Notes: generated by a model from the letters alone, not told the origin. Numbered from the stretch's first letter, positions 7,324 through 18,631 are shown. The stretch: 61,394 nt of DNA from an uncultured Clostridia bacterium (GCA_944392175.1 CALXVT010000008.1:1-61394); one strand, 5' to 3'. Numbers and translations: made by a program.

Positions 7324-8922
7324 ATGAATACTAAATATATTTTTGTAACAGGCGGAGTTGTATCTGGACTCGGAAAAGGGATAACTGCAGCATCATTAGG
7401 TAGATTATTAAAAAATAGAGGATATAAAGTAACAATACAAAAATTTGATCCATACCTAAATGTTGATCCTGGTACAATGAGCCCATATGAACATGGAGAA
7501 GTATTTGTTACAGATGATGGAGCAGAAACAGATTTAGACTTAGGACATTACGAGAGATTTATTGATGAAAATTTAACAAAGGATTCTAGTATAACTATGG
7601 GAAAAATTTATTTAGAAGTACTAGAAAAAGAAAGAAGAGGAGATTACTTAGGAAAAACAGTACAAGTTATACCTCATGTAACAAATGAGATAAAAGAAAA
7701 AATATACAGTTTTGAAAATACTGATACTGATATAGTAATTACAGAAATAGGAGGAACAGTAGGAGATATAGAGGGGCTTTCAATAATTGAAGCAATAAGA
7801 CAAGTTGGATTAGAAAAAAATCCAGAAGATGTTTTATATATACATGTAACACTTCTTCCATATATTACAGGATCAAATGAAATAAAATCTAAACCAACAC
7901 AACACTCTGTTAAAGAATTACAATCATATGGAATAAAACCAAATATATTAGTTTGTAGAAGTGAAATTGAAATTCCAGATTCTATAAGAGAAAAATTAGC
8001 ATTATTTTGTAATGTAAGAAAAGAAAATGTAATTCAAAATAAAACGGTAAAATGTTTATATGAAGTACCACTTATGCTAGAAAAAGAAGGATTAGGAAGA
8101 GCTGTATGCAACCAATTAAGATTAGATAATTACATTCCAGACAATTCTGAGTGGCAAGATATGATAGATAAAATAAATAATATACAAGATAAAACAGTAA
8201 AAATTGCAATTGTAGGAAAATATACTAGATTAGAAGATTCATATATATCAGTTATCGAAAGTTTAACACATGCAGGATACGCAAATAATGTAAAAGTAAA
8301 AGTAGATTTGGTAGATTCAGAAAAAATAAATAAAGATAATGTAGAAGAAAAATTAAAAGAATATAATGGAATTGTAGTTCCAGGTGGATTTGGAAATAGA
8401 GGAATAGAAGGAATGATAACAGCAATTGAATATGTTAGAGAAAATAATATCCCATTTTTAGGTATATGCCTTGGAATGCAAATGTCTGTTGTTGAATTTG
8501 CTAGAAATGTATTAAAATTGGAAGATGTAAATTCAGAAGAATTTGATGAAAATGCTAAGAATAAAGTAATTCATATAATGGATGAACAAAAAGAGATAAA
8601 GAAAAAAGGCGGAACTATGAGATTAGGAGCATATCCTTGTTTACTAAAAGATGATAGTAAAGTAAAAGAATTATATGGTAAAGAAAATATTTCAGAAAGA
8701 CATAGACACCGTTTTGAATATAATAATGATTATAAAGAACAATTAGAAAAAGCAGGATTAATATGTTCAGGAGTTTCTCCAAATGGAAAATTAGTAGAGA
8801 TTGTAGAATATACAAAGCATCCATTTTTTATTGGAGTTCAATTCCATCCAGAGCTAAAATCAAGACCAAATAGACCAGCACCAGTTTTTGTAGGATTAAT
8901 AAAAGCTGCAAAAGAAAATTAG
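7324..8922 (+). CDS. pyrG: CTP synthase
   Basis: It converts UTP to CTP using ATP and glutamine-derived ammonia, the last step of pyrimidine nucleotide synthesis. The 532-aa product is standard length. The N-terminal synthetase domain begins [16 protein letters not shown] (P-loop), with [14 protein letters not shown] and [10 protein letters not shown]. The C-terminal glutamine amidotransferase domain from about 290 has PGGFGNRG, the nucleophile in FLGICLGMQ (about 381) and HPEL near 508. The ATG at 7324 has TGGAGG upstream; an in-frame TTG at 7303 would lie inside a leader hairpin. An attenuator-like leader precedes it. Confidence 0.97.
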   Translation: MNTKYIFVTGGVVSGLGKGITAASLGRLLKNRGYKVTIQKFDPYLNVDPGTMSPYEHGEVFVTDDGAETDLDLGHYERFIDENLTKDSSITMGKIYLEVLEKERRGDYLGKTVQVIPHVTNEIKEKIYSFENTDTDIVITEIGGTVGDIEGLSIIEAIRQVGLEKNPEDVLYIHVTLLPYITGSNEIKSKPTQHSVKELQSYGIKPNILVCRSEIEIPDSIREKLALFCNVRKENVIQNKTVKCLYEVPLMLEKEGLGRAVCNQLRLDNYIPDNSEWQDMIDKINNIQDKTVKIAIVGKYTRLEDSYISVIESLTHAGYANNVKVKVDLVDSEKINKDNVEEKLKEYNGIVVPGGFGNRGIEGMITAIEYVRENNIPFLGICLGMQMSVVEFARNVLKLEDVNSEEFDENAKNKVIHIMDEQKEIKKKGGTMRLGAYPCLLKDDSKVKELYGKENISERHRHRFEYNNDYKEQLEKAGLICSGVSPNGKLVEIVEYTKHPFFIGVQFHPELKSRPNRPAPVFVGLIKAAKEN

Positions 8923-8950
8923 CGGTTTGTCTTAAAATTCTTATAATAGA

Positions 8951-8985
8951 AAAAGAAAGAAGGCTAGAGCATTGCTCTAGCCTTC
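8951..8985 (-). terminator. Terminator of the ABC exporter
   Basis: A perfect 12-bp stem (8959-8970 with 8974-8985) closes a three-base loop and contains the exporter's stop codon. Read on the minus strand it is followed by TTTCTTTTTCT. It may also stop pyrG transcription from the other side. Confidence 0.75.
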
Positions 8986-10665
8986 ATCTGCGAGTTTTCG
9001 GAATGAACTATTCCTTTTATAAAGGTCGGAATATGAACCTGTATCAACAATCCTACCATCTTCCATATAAAGGATAACATCGGCATCCTCTAAGATATGA
9101 AGACGGTGAGCTACCATTACAATTGTATGATTTTCGGTAACTCTTTTTAGTGTTGATATTATTCTGCTTTGAGTTATATTGTCCATTGCGGACGTAGCCT
9201 CATCTAGCAGAATGATTTTGGACGTGCGGAGTGGAATTCTTGCCAGTGCCAATCTCTGAAGCTGACTACCTGAAAGAGATGAACGGTTGATAACAGTATC
9301 AAGTCCGTTTTCCAGCTCTTTTACGAATCCGTCTGCATCCGCATATTTCAATGCTTCCCACATATCTTTTTCTGTGGCATTTTCATTTGCCATTTGAAGA
9401 TTTTCCCTTACAGTCATTGTAAAGACACAGGGCGTTTGTGGCGCATGTCGGATTGCTGATCGGATACTGTAATCATCAAGCTCGTTTAAATTTAATCCAT
9501 CTAATAATATTTCACCAGAATCTGGGATAATATCATGAGATAAGACTTTTAATAGAGTAGACTTCCCACAGCCTCCTTGACCAACAATACCTACAAAGGA
9601 GTTCGGTTCTATGTTAATAGATATATTGTCCAAAATAATTTTATCTTCAACACAGACTGTAACATCCTTTAAGGCAAGATTGCCTTTCACATCTGAAACA
9701 GACAGATGCACTACACCGCATGGATCTTTTTCGAGTACTGACCTGTACTTTAGAACTTCATTTATTCGATTCTTTGATACAGTAAGGCCTGACCAAAAAG
9801 TACCGATGCGATTTATAGATGAAACTAATACCATCATATGGTTTTTATACATATATAATGTAATTAGCTCTTCGACGGTTAATTGTTTCACACTAATTAA
9901 CCATATTCCTAATGCAAAAAATGCAAATAGGAAAGAGTTTAGAATTACTGAAGTGATTACATTATTTTTTGCAATTACATCAGTTTCTTCTACTGAAGAA
10001 CTAGTTTCATCTATTAGAGAATTTTCGAAGATTTTCTTGATGTTTGGACCTAAAAGTTGACCTTTTATATCTAAAACACCTTCGATAAATTCCCTTAGCA
10101 AACTGCGAGTTTTTTCATGCGCAGTTTGACAAGCTTCCTTTTTTTCTTTTAACTTATACATAGCACTTTTCTGATAAAAGAAAATTGCTATAACAGCTAC
10201 TAGAAAAAGAAGGAAAATTTGCCAACTAACAAATGCTGTATATACCAGCACCAGTAATCCAGTAAAAAGGCTGAACCATTGACTTGCTAGTTGGAAGATA
10301 TTTTCCACCAAATTATCAGCTTCACAAACGATTGAAGTTAATCGCTCGTTATTGTTATATTTTTTGATGGAATTTGAGGTCGAATTAATTAACCTCCTGC
10401 CAACTTCCAACTTTATATTATTGGAAATTGACAATTTAGTCCGAATTTCGACTTTACTTTTTAGGGAATTAAATACAGAAGATAAAATTCCTAATATAAG
10501 TGAAAATCCGGCAAGTAATATAGCCAGCACAAAATTGTTTAAAGAAACCACAAGTTTGCTGGTAATTTGTGGCTCTACTACTTGAATTAAAGAAATAATA
10601 AGTCCTAAAATAAGGACAGCTACTATTCTTTTCCATTCATTCCGAAAAAAATGTTTTGATGCCAT
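8977..10665 (-). CDS. ABC exporter, fused permease and ATPase
   Basis: This is a half-transporter of the exporter type (six-helix membrane domain plus ATPase) that would act as a dimer in the membrane; the substrate is unknown. The 562-aa product has helices from about 15 to 290. The ATPase domain has Walker A GQGGCGKST near 361, signature SLSGSQLQRLALAR near 462 (LSGSQ instead of LSGGQ), Walker B IILLDEATSAMD near 487 and the H-loop AHRLH. The start at 10665 has GGAGG 6 bases upstream, so a 37-aa longer reading is rejected. Codon use and G+C are higher than in pyrG and groEL on either side, suggesting horizontal acquisition. No partner transporter gene is adjacent. Confidence 0.9.
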   Translation of the reverse strand: MASKHFFRNEWKRIVAVLILGLIISLIQVVEPQITSKLVVSLNNFVLAILLAGFSLILGILSSVFNSLKSKVEIRTKLSISNNIKLEVGRRLINSTSNSIKKYNNNERLTSIVCEADNLVENIFQLASQWFSLFTGLLVLVYTAFVSWQIFLLFLVAVIAIFFYQKSAMYKLKEKKEACQTAHEKTRSLLREFIEGVLDIKGQLLGPNIKKIFENSLIDETSSSVEETDVIAKNNVITSVILNSFLFAFFALGIWLISVKQLTVEELITLYMYKNHMMVLVSSINRIGTFWSGLTVSKNRINEVLKYRSVLEKDPCGVVHLSVSDVKGNLALKDVTVCVEDKIILDNISINIEPNSFVGIVGQGGCGKSTLLKVLSHDIIPDSGEILLDGLNLNELDDYSIRSAIRHAPQTPCVFTMTVRENLQMANENATEKDMWEALKYADADGFVKELENGLDTVINRSSLSGSQLQRLALARIPLRTSKIILLDEATSAMDNITQSRIISTLKRVTENHTIVMVAHRLHILEDADVILYMEDGRIVDTGSYSDLYKRNSSFRKLADEG

Positions 10666-10882
10666 ATGCTTTCCTCCTATAAAAATATCTTCTCTATGTT
10701 GACTGATAAAAATGTAACATAGGAAATAACAACAACTACTTAACATAATTATAACATATAATGAAAATACTGACAAATGAATGAAAAATATAAGAAAATA
10801 ATAGTTCTAAAACCAATTAAATACTAATAAAATTAATAGTGAATGGGCTTGCTTAAAAATAAATGTGAATTTTATGTGAAAA

Positions 10883-10909
10883 TTAGCAAACGGACTTGAC
10901 AAGTGCTAA
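10883..10909. promoter_or_regulatory. Second, degenerate CIRCE-like operator
   Basis: TTAGCAAAC-N9-AAGTGCTAA keeps the exact CIRCE geometry (9-9-9) and differs from consensus at three positions. It covers the -35 of the groE promoter, while the better site lies after the -10. Confidence 0.5.
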
Positions 10910-10924
10910 AAAAAGGTATACATT
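10896..10924 (+). promoter_or_regulatory. groE promoter, TTGACA-N17-TACATT
   Basis: A perfect -35 TTGACA (10896-10901) is 17 bp from TACATT (10919-10924). The CIRCE operator starts two bases after the -10. Confidence 0.75.
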
Positions 10925-10925
10925 A

Positions 10926-10952
10926 TTAGCAGTCACTAAGAAAGAGTGCTAA
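10926..10952. promoter_or_regulatory. CIRCE operator (HrcA site)
   Basis: TTAGCAGTC-N9-GAGTGCTAA matches the CIRCE inverted repeat at 17 of 18 arm positions with the correct nine-base spacer. HrcA binding here represses groES-groEL until heat stress. hrcA itself is not in the window. Confidence 0.93.
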
Positions 10953-10994
10953 TAAATCGAACATATTAATTTAAAATATAGGAGGTAATGTGTA

Positions 10995-12938
<1,944 letters not shown>

Positions 12939-12946
12939 AAAAGAAT

Positions 12947-12990
12947 AATAGGGATTTGGGGACGGTCCTAAAATCCCTATTTATTTGTTT
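12947..12990 (+). terminator. groEL terminator
   Basis: AATAGGGATTT (12947-12957) pairs with AAATCCCTATT (12971-12981), with extra GGGA/TCCT pairing inside, followed by TATTTGTTT. Confidence 0.8.
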
Positions 12991-13112
12991 CCTATACAAT
13001 AAGAAAAGTGGTTTCGCCATATGTACAGATTGCTTCGCAATCGCACAGGCATAGGAAACTTAACCTTGTTGTATACGTAAAAATCTAGCGATTTTTCCTA
13101 TACAATAAGAAA
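12988..13112. repeat. Small element bounded by 19-bp exact direct repeats
   Basis: TTTCCTATACAATAAGAAA occurs at 12988-13006 and again at 13094-13112. Between them are a GATTGC-TTC-GCAATC hairpin (13028-13042) and a nested hairpin at 13069-13105 (TTGTATA ... AAAAATC-TAGC-GATTTTT ... TATACAA). The nested hairpin is related to the one at 20439-20480. No open reading frame is evident inside. Confidence 0.6.
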
Positions 13113-13113
13113 C

Positions 13114-13142
13114 GCTTGGTATAATTATTACCAAGCATTTTT
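13114..13142. terminator. Bidirectional terminator hairpin
   Basis: GCTTGGTA (13114-13121) pairs with TACCAAGC (13129-13136), followed by ATTTTT. On the minus strand it is downstream of the microprotein gene at 13178-13300. Confidence 0.65.
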
Positions 13143-13177
13143 AAGTTTTAGGTAAATTCCTAAAATTCCAAAAATCA

Positions 13178-13300
13178 CTAGCAACATCCGCTTCTTCTAT
13201 TTCCACCACAGCAACAGAATATTATAATCAATAATATTATCCATGTGCAGCAATCATCACCAAAACCGAATCCACATCCACAACCTCTATTTTCTGGCAT
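13178..13300 (-). CDS. Cys/Gly-rich membrane microprotein (40 aa)
   Basis: This 40-aa reading frame was found by reading the minus strand. GGAGGG lies 6 bases before its ATG. The sequence has a Gly/Cys-rich N-terminus (RGCGCGFGFGDDCC), a single hydrophobic stretch TWIILLIIIF and a Cys-rich tail with CCCGG, NRRSG and CC. Nine of 40 residues are Cys. Its neighbour at 13382 has a similar plan. The layout recalls small glycine-rich sporulation/coat peptides with one hydrophobic segment (YjcZ type), but I cannot assign a family. A spore-coat or metal-binding role is only a guess. Confidence 0.65.
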   Translation of the reverse strand: MPENRGCGCGFGFGDDCCTWIILLIIIFCCCGGNRRSGCC

Positions 13301-13381
13301 AGTAATCCCTCCTTTCGAAAATTAAGTATTACAACCTAACAAAAAGTTAAATTATGCTCACTTATTTGCAAAATGAACTAA

Positions 13382-13507
13382 CTAACATCCGCAAGGATCA
13401 CATGGTGTGTCACATCCACATCCAGCATTTCTACCATTTCCGCATCCGCAGAAAAGTAATAAGAAAAGAATGATGAACCATAATAAATCATTATTATTAC
13501 AACACAT
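13382..13507 (-). CDS. Cys-rich membrane microprotein (41 aa)
   Basis: This 41-aa reading frame has GGGAGG before its ATG. It starts MCCNNNDLL, has one hydrophobic helix (LLWFIILFLLLF), then a Cys/Gly-rich tail (CGCGNGRNAGCGC, PCDPCGC) with Cys roughly every second or third residue. Ten of 41 residues are Cys. It lies 81 bases upstream of the related microprotein at 13178-13300 on the same strand, so the two may be co-transcribed. Function is unknown; no family is recognised. Confidence 0.65.
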   Translation of the reverse strand: MCCNNNDLLWFIILFLLLFCGCGNGRNAGCGCDTPCDPCGC

Positions 13508-13581
13508 AATAATTACCTCCCTTTTCTTTAAAGCCTAAGTATTTCTTCTTAGTATGATATATCTTATTCAAAACTTATCTA

Positions 13582-13610
13582 TTGTGTTACTAAAAAAATA
13601 ATGATATAAT
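13582..13610 (+). promoter_or_regulatory. mutL promoter, TTGTGT-N17-TATAAT with extended -10
   Basis: TTGTGT (13582-13587) lies 17 bp before a perfect TATAAT (13605-13610), which is preceded by TGA. Confidence 0.6.
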
Positions 13611-13652
13611 TTCTGGCAGAATGGTAGTGTATAAAGAAAAAGGAGATAAGTT

Positions 13653-15800
13653 ATGGGAAATATAGTTTTATTAGATGAATTAACAATTAATAAAATAGCA
13701 GCCGGAGAAGTTATCGAAAGACCAGCATCTGTAGTAAAAGAAATGGTAGAAAATTCAATAGATGCAGGAGCAACATCAATAACAGTAGAAATAAAAAATG
13801 GAGGAATATCTTTCATTCGTATAACAGATAATGGAAAAGGAATTGCAAAAGACGATACAGAAATTGCTTTTGAAAGACATGCAACAAGTAAAATAAGACA
13901 AGCTAGTGATATAGAAACAATACATTCTATGGGATTTAGAGGTGAGGCTTTAGCAAGTATTGCTGCAGTAGCAAATGTAGAATTAGTAACAAAAACTGCA
14001 GAGGATGATATTGGAACAAGAGTAGTTGTTGAAGCTGGAAAAATATTAGAACACGAGGAGATAGGATGTAAAACAGGAACATCTATAACAGTTAAAAATT
14101 TATTTTTTAATACACCAGTAAGATATAAGTTCTTGAAAAAAGATTTTACAGAATCAGGTTATATAGAGGATGCAATATCAAGACTTGCATTAGTAAATCC
14201 AAATATTGCATTTAAATTAATAAGTTCTGGAAAAGTAATTATCCAAACAAATGGAAATGGTGATTTACAAGCTGTTATATATGGAATATATGGAAAAAAT
14301 ATTGCAGAAAATATTCTACAAGTAGATTATACATATGAAGATATTCATATAACTGGAGTTATTGGTAAACCAGAAATTGCAAGATCAAATAGATCAAATC
14401 AATTATTTTTTGTAAACAATAGATATGTAAAAGATAAAACATTATCAGGAGCAATAGAAAAAGCTTTTAAGGGCTTGCTTACAATAGGAAAATATGCATT
14501 TTCAATATTAAATATAGAAATGGATCCAGCAAAGGTTGATGTAAATGTTCATCCAGCTAAACTAGAAGTAAGATTTGCAGATGAATCAAAAATTTTTAAA
14601 TCAGTATATCATGCAGTAAATGATACATTACTAAAAAATGACTTAATAAAAAGTTCTGATAAAGCTGAAGAAGGATATACAAATCCTACAATAAATACTT
14701 CTTTGTTTGGAAATAGGGCATCTACTACACAAGAATTACAAAAAACAAGATTTAATAGTTTATTAGAATTACAGAAAAAAATTAAGGATGATTTAGAAAA
14801 AAGTAAAGAAGAATTAAAAGTTAAATCAGAAGAAGAAAATAAACTTTTAAATTCAGTAAAAGATATTGATAAGACAGAAAAAGATGGGTCTACTAATTTA
14901 AATATTCAAGATGTTAAGCCAGAATCTGTAATAGAAAAAACAGAAACCAAAGTAGAAGAGCCAAAATTAAGTGTTAAAGAATTAGAAAAAGCAAGTGAAG
15001 AAATAGATAAACAAATAGAAAATATAGCAAATGAAAATATAAAAGAAAAACCAAAAACATCTTTTGATGAAATGTATTTTAAAATATTTGGAACAAAGCC
15101 ACCAAAACCAGAAACAGAAGAAAAAGATGAAAATGAAATAGAAGACAGTTCAGATTTATTACAACCAAATGAAGTAGAAAATACAAATTTATTTGATAAT
15201 GTAGAAGAGGATTATAAATATAAACCACAATATAAATTTATAGGAATAGTATTTAATACATACATTATTTTTGAAATGAATGATGAGATGTATATAATGG
15301 ATCAACATGCAGCTCATGAAAGAATAATGTTCGAAAAAGTAAAAAAGAATTACTATTCAGATGAATCAAAAGATTCACAATTAATGCTTTTACCAGATAT
15401 TATCACATTAACACATAAAGAAATGGATATAGCAAGAGAAAATATGGATTTATTTAGAAAAGCAGGATTTATAATAGAAGAATTTGGAGAAAATACAGTT
15501 AAAATTTCTGGAACTCCTAGTATATGTATAGACTTAGATACAAGAGAATTATTCCTAGAAACATTGGACGAAATAAATTCTGTTGCAAGAACTGCAAAAC
15601 AAGAAAAAGAAAATAAATTTTTAGCAACAATTGCATGCAAATCAGCAGTAAAGGCACATATGGTTCTTACAAAAGAAGAAGTGGAAAGCTTAATGGATGA
15701 ATTATTAAAATTAACTAATCCATTTACATGCCCACACGGAAGACCAACAGTAATAAAAATGTCTAAATATGAAATCGAAAGAAAATTTGAAAGAAAATAA
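13653..15800 (+). CDS. mutL: DNA mismatch repair protein MutL
   Basis: MutL links MutS mismatch recognition to strand incision. The 715-aa product has an N-terminal GHKL ATPase (KIAAGEVIERPASVVKE, ENSIDAGA, ITDNGKGI, RHATSKI, GFRGEALASIAAV), a transducer domain to about 335 and a long charged Lys/Glu linker (about 335-520). The C-terminal dimerisation domain carries the endonuclease motif DQHAAHERIMFE near 550 and CPHGRP near 692, so it should be a nicking MutL as in bacteria lacking MutH. AAAGGAG precedes the ATG. mutS is not adjacent, unlike the common mutS-mutL arrangement. miaA follows 28 bases later. Confidence 0.97.
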   Translation: MGNIVLLDELTINKIAAGEVIERPASVVKEMVENSIDAGATSITVEIKNGGISFIRITDNGKGIAKDDTEIAFERHATSKIRQASDIETIHSMGFRGEALASIAAVANVELVTKTAEDDIGTRVVVEAGKILEHEEIGCKTGTSITVKNLFFNTPVRYKFLKKDFTESGYIEDAISRLALVNPNIAFKLISSGKVIIQTNGNGDLQAVIYGIYGKNIAENILQVDYTYEDIHITGVIGKPEIARSNRSNQLFFVNNRYVKDKTLSGAIEKAFKGLLTIGKYAFSILNIEMDPAKVDVNVHPAKLEVRFADESKIFKSVYHAVNDTLLKNDLIKSSDKAEEGYTNPTINTSLFGNRASTTQELQKTRFNSLLELQKKIKDDLEKSKEELKVKSEEENKLLNSVKDIDKTEKDGSTNLNIQDVKPESVIEKTETKVEEPKLSVKELEKASEEIDKQIENIANENIKEKPKTSFDEMYFKIFGTKPPKPETEEKDENEIEDSSDLLQPNEVENTNLFDNVEEDYKYKPQYKFIGIVFNTYIIFEMNDEMYIMDQHAAHERIMFEKVKKNYYSDESKDSQLMLLPDIITLTHKEMDIARENMDLFRKAGFIIEEFGENTVKISGTPSICIDLDTRELFLETLDEINSVARTAKQEKENKFLATIACKSAVKAHMVLTKEEVESLMDELLKLTNPFTCPHGRPTVIKMSKYEIERKFERK

Positions 15801-15828
15801 TTTTTGAAGATCTAGTAAAGGAGATAAA

Positions 15829-16773
15829 ATGAATCAAACAGAAAATAAAAAAGACATAATTGTAATAGGAGGTCCAACAGCATCTGGAAAAACAGCATTG
15901 TCAGTAGAACTTGCTAAACAGATTAATGGACAGATTGTATCTGCAGATTCTATGCAAATATATAAAGAAATGAATATCGGAACTGCGAAAGTTACAAAAG
16001 AAGAAATGCAAGGAATAAAGCATTATATGATAGATTTTGTTTCTCCTGATACAAGATATTCTGTTGCAGATTTTAAAAGAGATGCTGAAAATGCAATAGA
16101 AGAAATAATAAATAATGGATATAATCCAATAATTGTTGGAGGAACTGGACTATACGTAAATAGTTTGATTTATAATATTAATTATCCAGAGCTAGAGTTT
16201 GATAAAGAATATAGAGAATCTTTAGAAAAAAGAGCTGACGAAGAAGGCTTAGAAACATTATATGATGAAGCAAAAAAAATAGATGAAGAAGCTGTTAAGA
16301 AAATAAGTATTAATGATAAAAAAAGAATATTAAGAATTTTAGAAATATACCATCAAACAGGTAAAACTAAAACAATGCTAGAAAAAGAATCTAGAATGAT
16401 TCCAAGTAAATATAATTACAAAGTATTTGCAATAAACTATGAAAGACAAAAATTATATGAAAGAATAAATTTAAGAGTAGATAAAATGATAGAACAAGGT
16501 CTTATAAAAGAGGTAGAAAGTATTAAAGAAAAATATGAAAAATTTCCAACAGCAATGCAAGGCCTTGGATATAAAGAAGTAGTTGAATATTTACAAAATA
16601 AACTTTCATATGAAGAAATGATAGAAAAGATAAAGCAAGAAAGTAGAAGGTATGCCAAAAGACAAATTACATGGTTTAAAGCCATACCAAATATAATTTG
16701 GTTAAATGCTGAAGATGGAGTAAGAAAAAATATTGAAATTATCTTGGAGGAAACAAATTGGAAAAAAAGATAA
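15829..16773 (+). CDS. miaA: tRNA dimethylallyltransferase
   Basis: MiaA adds an isopentenyl group to A37 of tRNAs reading UNN codons. The 314-aa product has the P-loop IGGPTASGKTALSVELAK near 12-30, SADSMQIYKEMNIGTAK, HYMIDF and FKRDA, the GGTGLYVNSLIY substrate motif and the C-terminal QGLGYKEV and RYAKRQITWF. AAAGGAG precedes the ATG. It sits in the usual mutL-miaA order. Its last 16 bases overlap the TTG start of the next gene, implying coupled translation. Confidence 0.97.
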   Translation: MNQTENKKDIIVIGGPTASGKTALSVELAKQINGQIVSADSMQIYKEMNIGTAKVTKEEMQGIKHYMIDFVSPDTRYSVADFKRDAENAIEEIINNGYNPIIVGGTGLYVNSLIYNINYPELEFDKEYRESLEKRADEEGLETLYDEAKKIDEEAVKKISINDKKRILRILEIYHQTGKTKTMLEKESRMIPSKYNYKVFAINYERQKLYERINLRVDKMIEQGLIKEVESIKEKYEKFPTAMQGLGYKEVVEYLQNKLSYEEMIEKIKQESRRYAKRQITWFKAIPNIIWLNAEDGVRKNIEIILEETNWKKR

Positions 16774-18011
16774 AAGACAAAGGAAAAGTGATTAAACCCA
16801 ATAAAGCCAAAATTGTAATTATTGCTATTCTTACAATTGCTGTTGTTGTCTATGCAATATATGGAATTTGGCAACTTGCAACAAATCCTACAGACATATT
16901 TTTAATTGAGCAAGGTTCAATATCACAAGAAGAACGTGTAGAAGGATATATTATAAGGCAAGAAGAAAAAGTGCAGGGAAATAATTACAAAAATGGTATG
17001 GTACAAATTAAATCAGAAGGCGAAAAATGTGCAAAGGATGAAAATATTTTTAGATATTATACAAAAGGAGAAGAAGACTTAATAGAAAAAATAGCAGATT
17101 TGGATGAAAAAATTGATGAAGCACAAAAAAATGATACTACAGGGCCTTTCTTGAGTGATATAAAACTATTAGATAAAGAAATAGAAATTCGACTTAATGA
17201 ATTATCCAAAATGAATGATTCTCAAAAAATTGCAGAATATAAAAAAGAAATACAAGATTATATAAAAAAGAAAACAGAGATTATTGGAGAAAACAGTAAG
17301 TCAGGTTCATATCTAAATAAATTAATACAAGAAAGAAAAAAATATGAAGAAAAATTAAACTCTGGAAGCGAATATGTAAAAGCTCCAATGAGTGGAGTAG
17401 TTTCATATAAAGTTGATGGATTAGAAGATGTTTTGACTCCAGATGATTTTAGCAGTTATAACAGATCATTTTTTGATGGCCTAAATTTAAAAACAGGACA
17501 AGCTATTGCAACAAATACTGAATCAGGGAAAGTAGTAAATAATTATGTGTGCTATATTGCTACAATAATTAAAAAAGATAAAACAAATGGAATAGAACAA
17601 GATGATGACTTAGATTTACGTTTATCAAATGGTGATGAAATACCTGCAAATGTATATTACATACAGGAGCAAACAGATGATGATGTATTAGTTGTGTTTA
17701 AAATCACCAAAGATGTAGAAAAATTAATTGATAATAGAAAAATTTCATTTGATATAATATTCTGGCAATATTCAGGATTTAAAGTTCCTAATACAGCAAT
17801 TATAAAAGAAAATGATTTGGCATATGTAATAAGAAATAGAGCAGGATATCTGGACAAAGTTTTAGTTAAAGTAAAAAAAGAGAGCGATACATATTCAATA
17901 ATTGATAATTATGATTCTGATGAATTAAAAGAAATGGGAGTTAGCTCATCAAGCTTAGGAGTAAGTACAAAGATAAATTTATATGATGAAATACAAGCTG
18001 TTGCAAATTAA
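16758..18011 (+). CDS. HlyD-like membrane-fusion protein
   Basis: The 417-aa protein resembles HlyD-family periplasmic-adaptor proteins that clostridia often encode next to sepF. It has a short basic N-terminus, one transmembrane helix at about 19-41, a barrel/lipoyl-like half (RVEGYIIRQEEKV), a coiled coil at about 100-190 (many Lys/Glu) and a returning half (YVKAPMSGVVSYKVDG). The likely start is TTG at 16758, eight bases after GGAGG and inside miaA. No transporter partner is adjacent, so an export role is uncertain. A cell-envelope or division-related role is suggested by context only. Confidence 0.75.
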   Translation: MEKKIKDKGKVIKPNKAKIVIIAILTIAVVVYAIYGIWQLATNPTDIFLIEQGSISQEERVEGYIIRQEEKVQGNNYKNGMVQIKSEGEKCAKDENIFRYYTKGEEDLIEKIADLDEKIDEAQKNDTTGPFLSDIKLLDKEIEIRLNELSKMNDSQKIAEYKKEIQDYIKKKTEIIGENSKSGSYLNKLIQERKKYEEKLNSGSEYVKAPMSGVVSYKVDGLEDVLTPDDFSSYNRSFFDGLNLKTGQAIATNTESGKVVNNYVCYIATIIKKDKTNGIEQDDDLDLRLSNGDEIPANVYYIQEQTDDDVLVVFKITKDVEKLIDNRKISFDIIFWQYSGFKVPNTAIIKENDLAYVIRNRAGYLDKVLVKVKKESDTYSIIDNYDSDELKEMGVSSSSLGVSTKINLYDEIQAVAN

Positions 18012-18074
18012 AATGTAAAATGTTACATTTATATTACAATAATATTAAGATTAAATTACAAACAATAAAAACTA

Positions 18075-18103
18075 TTGACAACATTGTAAAAAAGTTAGAT
18101 ACT
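18075..18103 (+). promoter_or_regulatory. sepF promoter, TTGACA-N17-GATACT
   Basis: A perfect -35 TTGACA (18075-18080) and GATACT (18098-18103) are 17 bp apart. The sepF ATG lies 43 bases downstream. Confidence 0.6.
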
Positions 18104-18145
18104 ATATGCAACACAACAAAGGAGAAATATTAGGAGGTTTTTTTA

Positions 18146-18631
18146 ATGGCAGGAGCTATAATGAACAAAGTTTGGGATCTATTTGGAATGGATACAGAAA
18201 GAAATGAAGAAGAAATAGAAGAAAAAGATTACAATGATTATGATAATGATTACGAAGATGATAACGAAGAAATAGAAGATAGAAAATTATTTGGAAAAAG
18301 AAAAGTGGTAAATATGCCACAAACTCAACAAATAAAAATGGTTATTTCACAACCTACAACATTTGATCAATCACAAGAAATATGTGAATTTTTAAAAGAT
18401 AAAAAATCAGTAATAGTAAACTTAGAATATGTCAACAAAGATGTTGCTAGAAGAATAGTTGACTTTATTAGTGGTGGAGTTTTTGCATTAGATGGACATA
18501 TACAAAAAGTTTCAAATTCTATATTCTTAATAGCACCATATAATTATGAAATTACAAACGAAATGGCAAGAGAAGAAATATCAAATAAATTATCATCTGT
18601 ATCTTGGCTAAAAAATAATACAAAAAATTAA
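18146..18631 (+). CDS. sepF: Cell division protein SepF
   Basis: SepF tethers FtsZ to the membrane during septation. The 161-aa product has an N-terminal amphipathic membrane-targeting stretch (IMNKVWDLFGM), a highly acidic linker (about 20-45, many Glu, Asp and Tyr) and a C-terminal SepF domain from about 60 (KMVISQPTTFDQSQEI, VNLEYVNKDVARRIVDFISGG, ALDGHIQKVSNSIFLIAP). GGAGG lies before the ATG. The ylmE/yggS gene often found just upstream is absent. It is monocistronic between a promoter and a terminator. Confidence 0.95.
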   Translation: MAGAIMNKVWDLFGMDTERNEEEIEEKDYNDYDNDYEDDNEEIEDRKLFGKRKVVNMPQTQQIKMVISQPTTFDQSQEICEFLKDKKSVIVNLEYVNKDVARRIVDFISGGVFALDGHIQKVSNSIFLIAPYNYEITNEMAREEISNKLSSVSWLKNNTKN

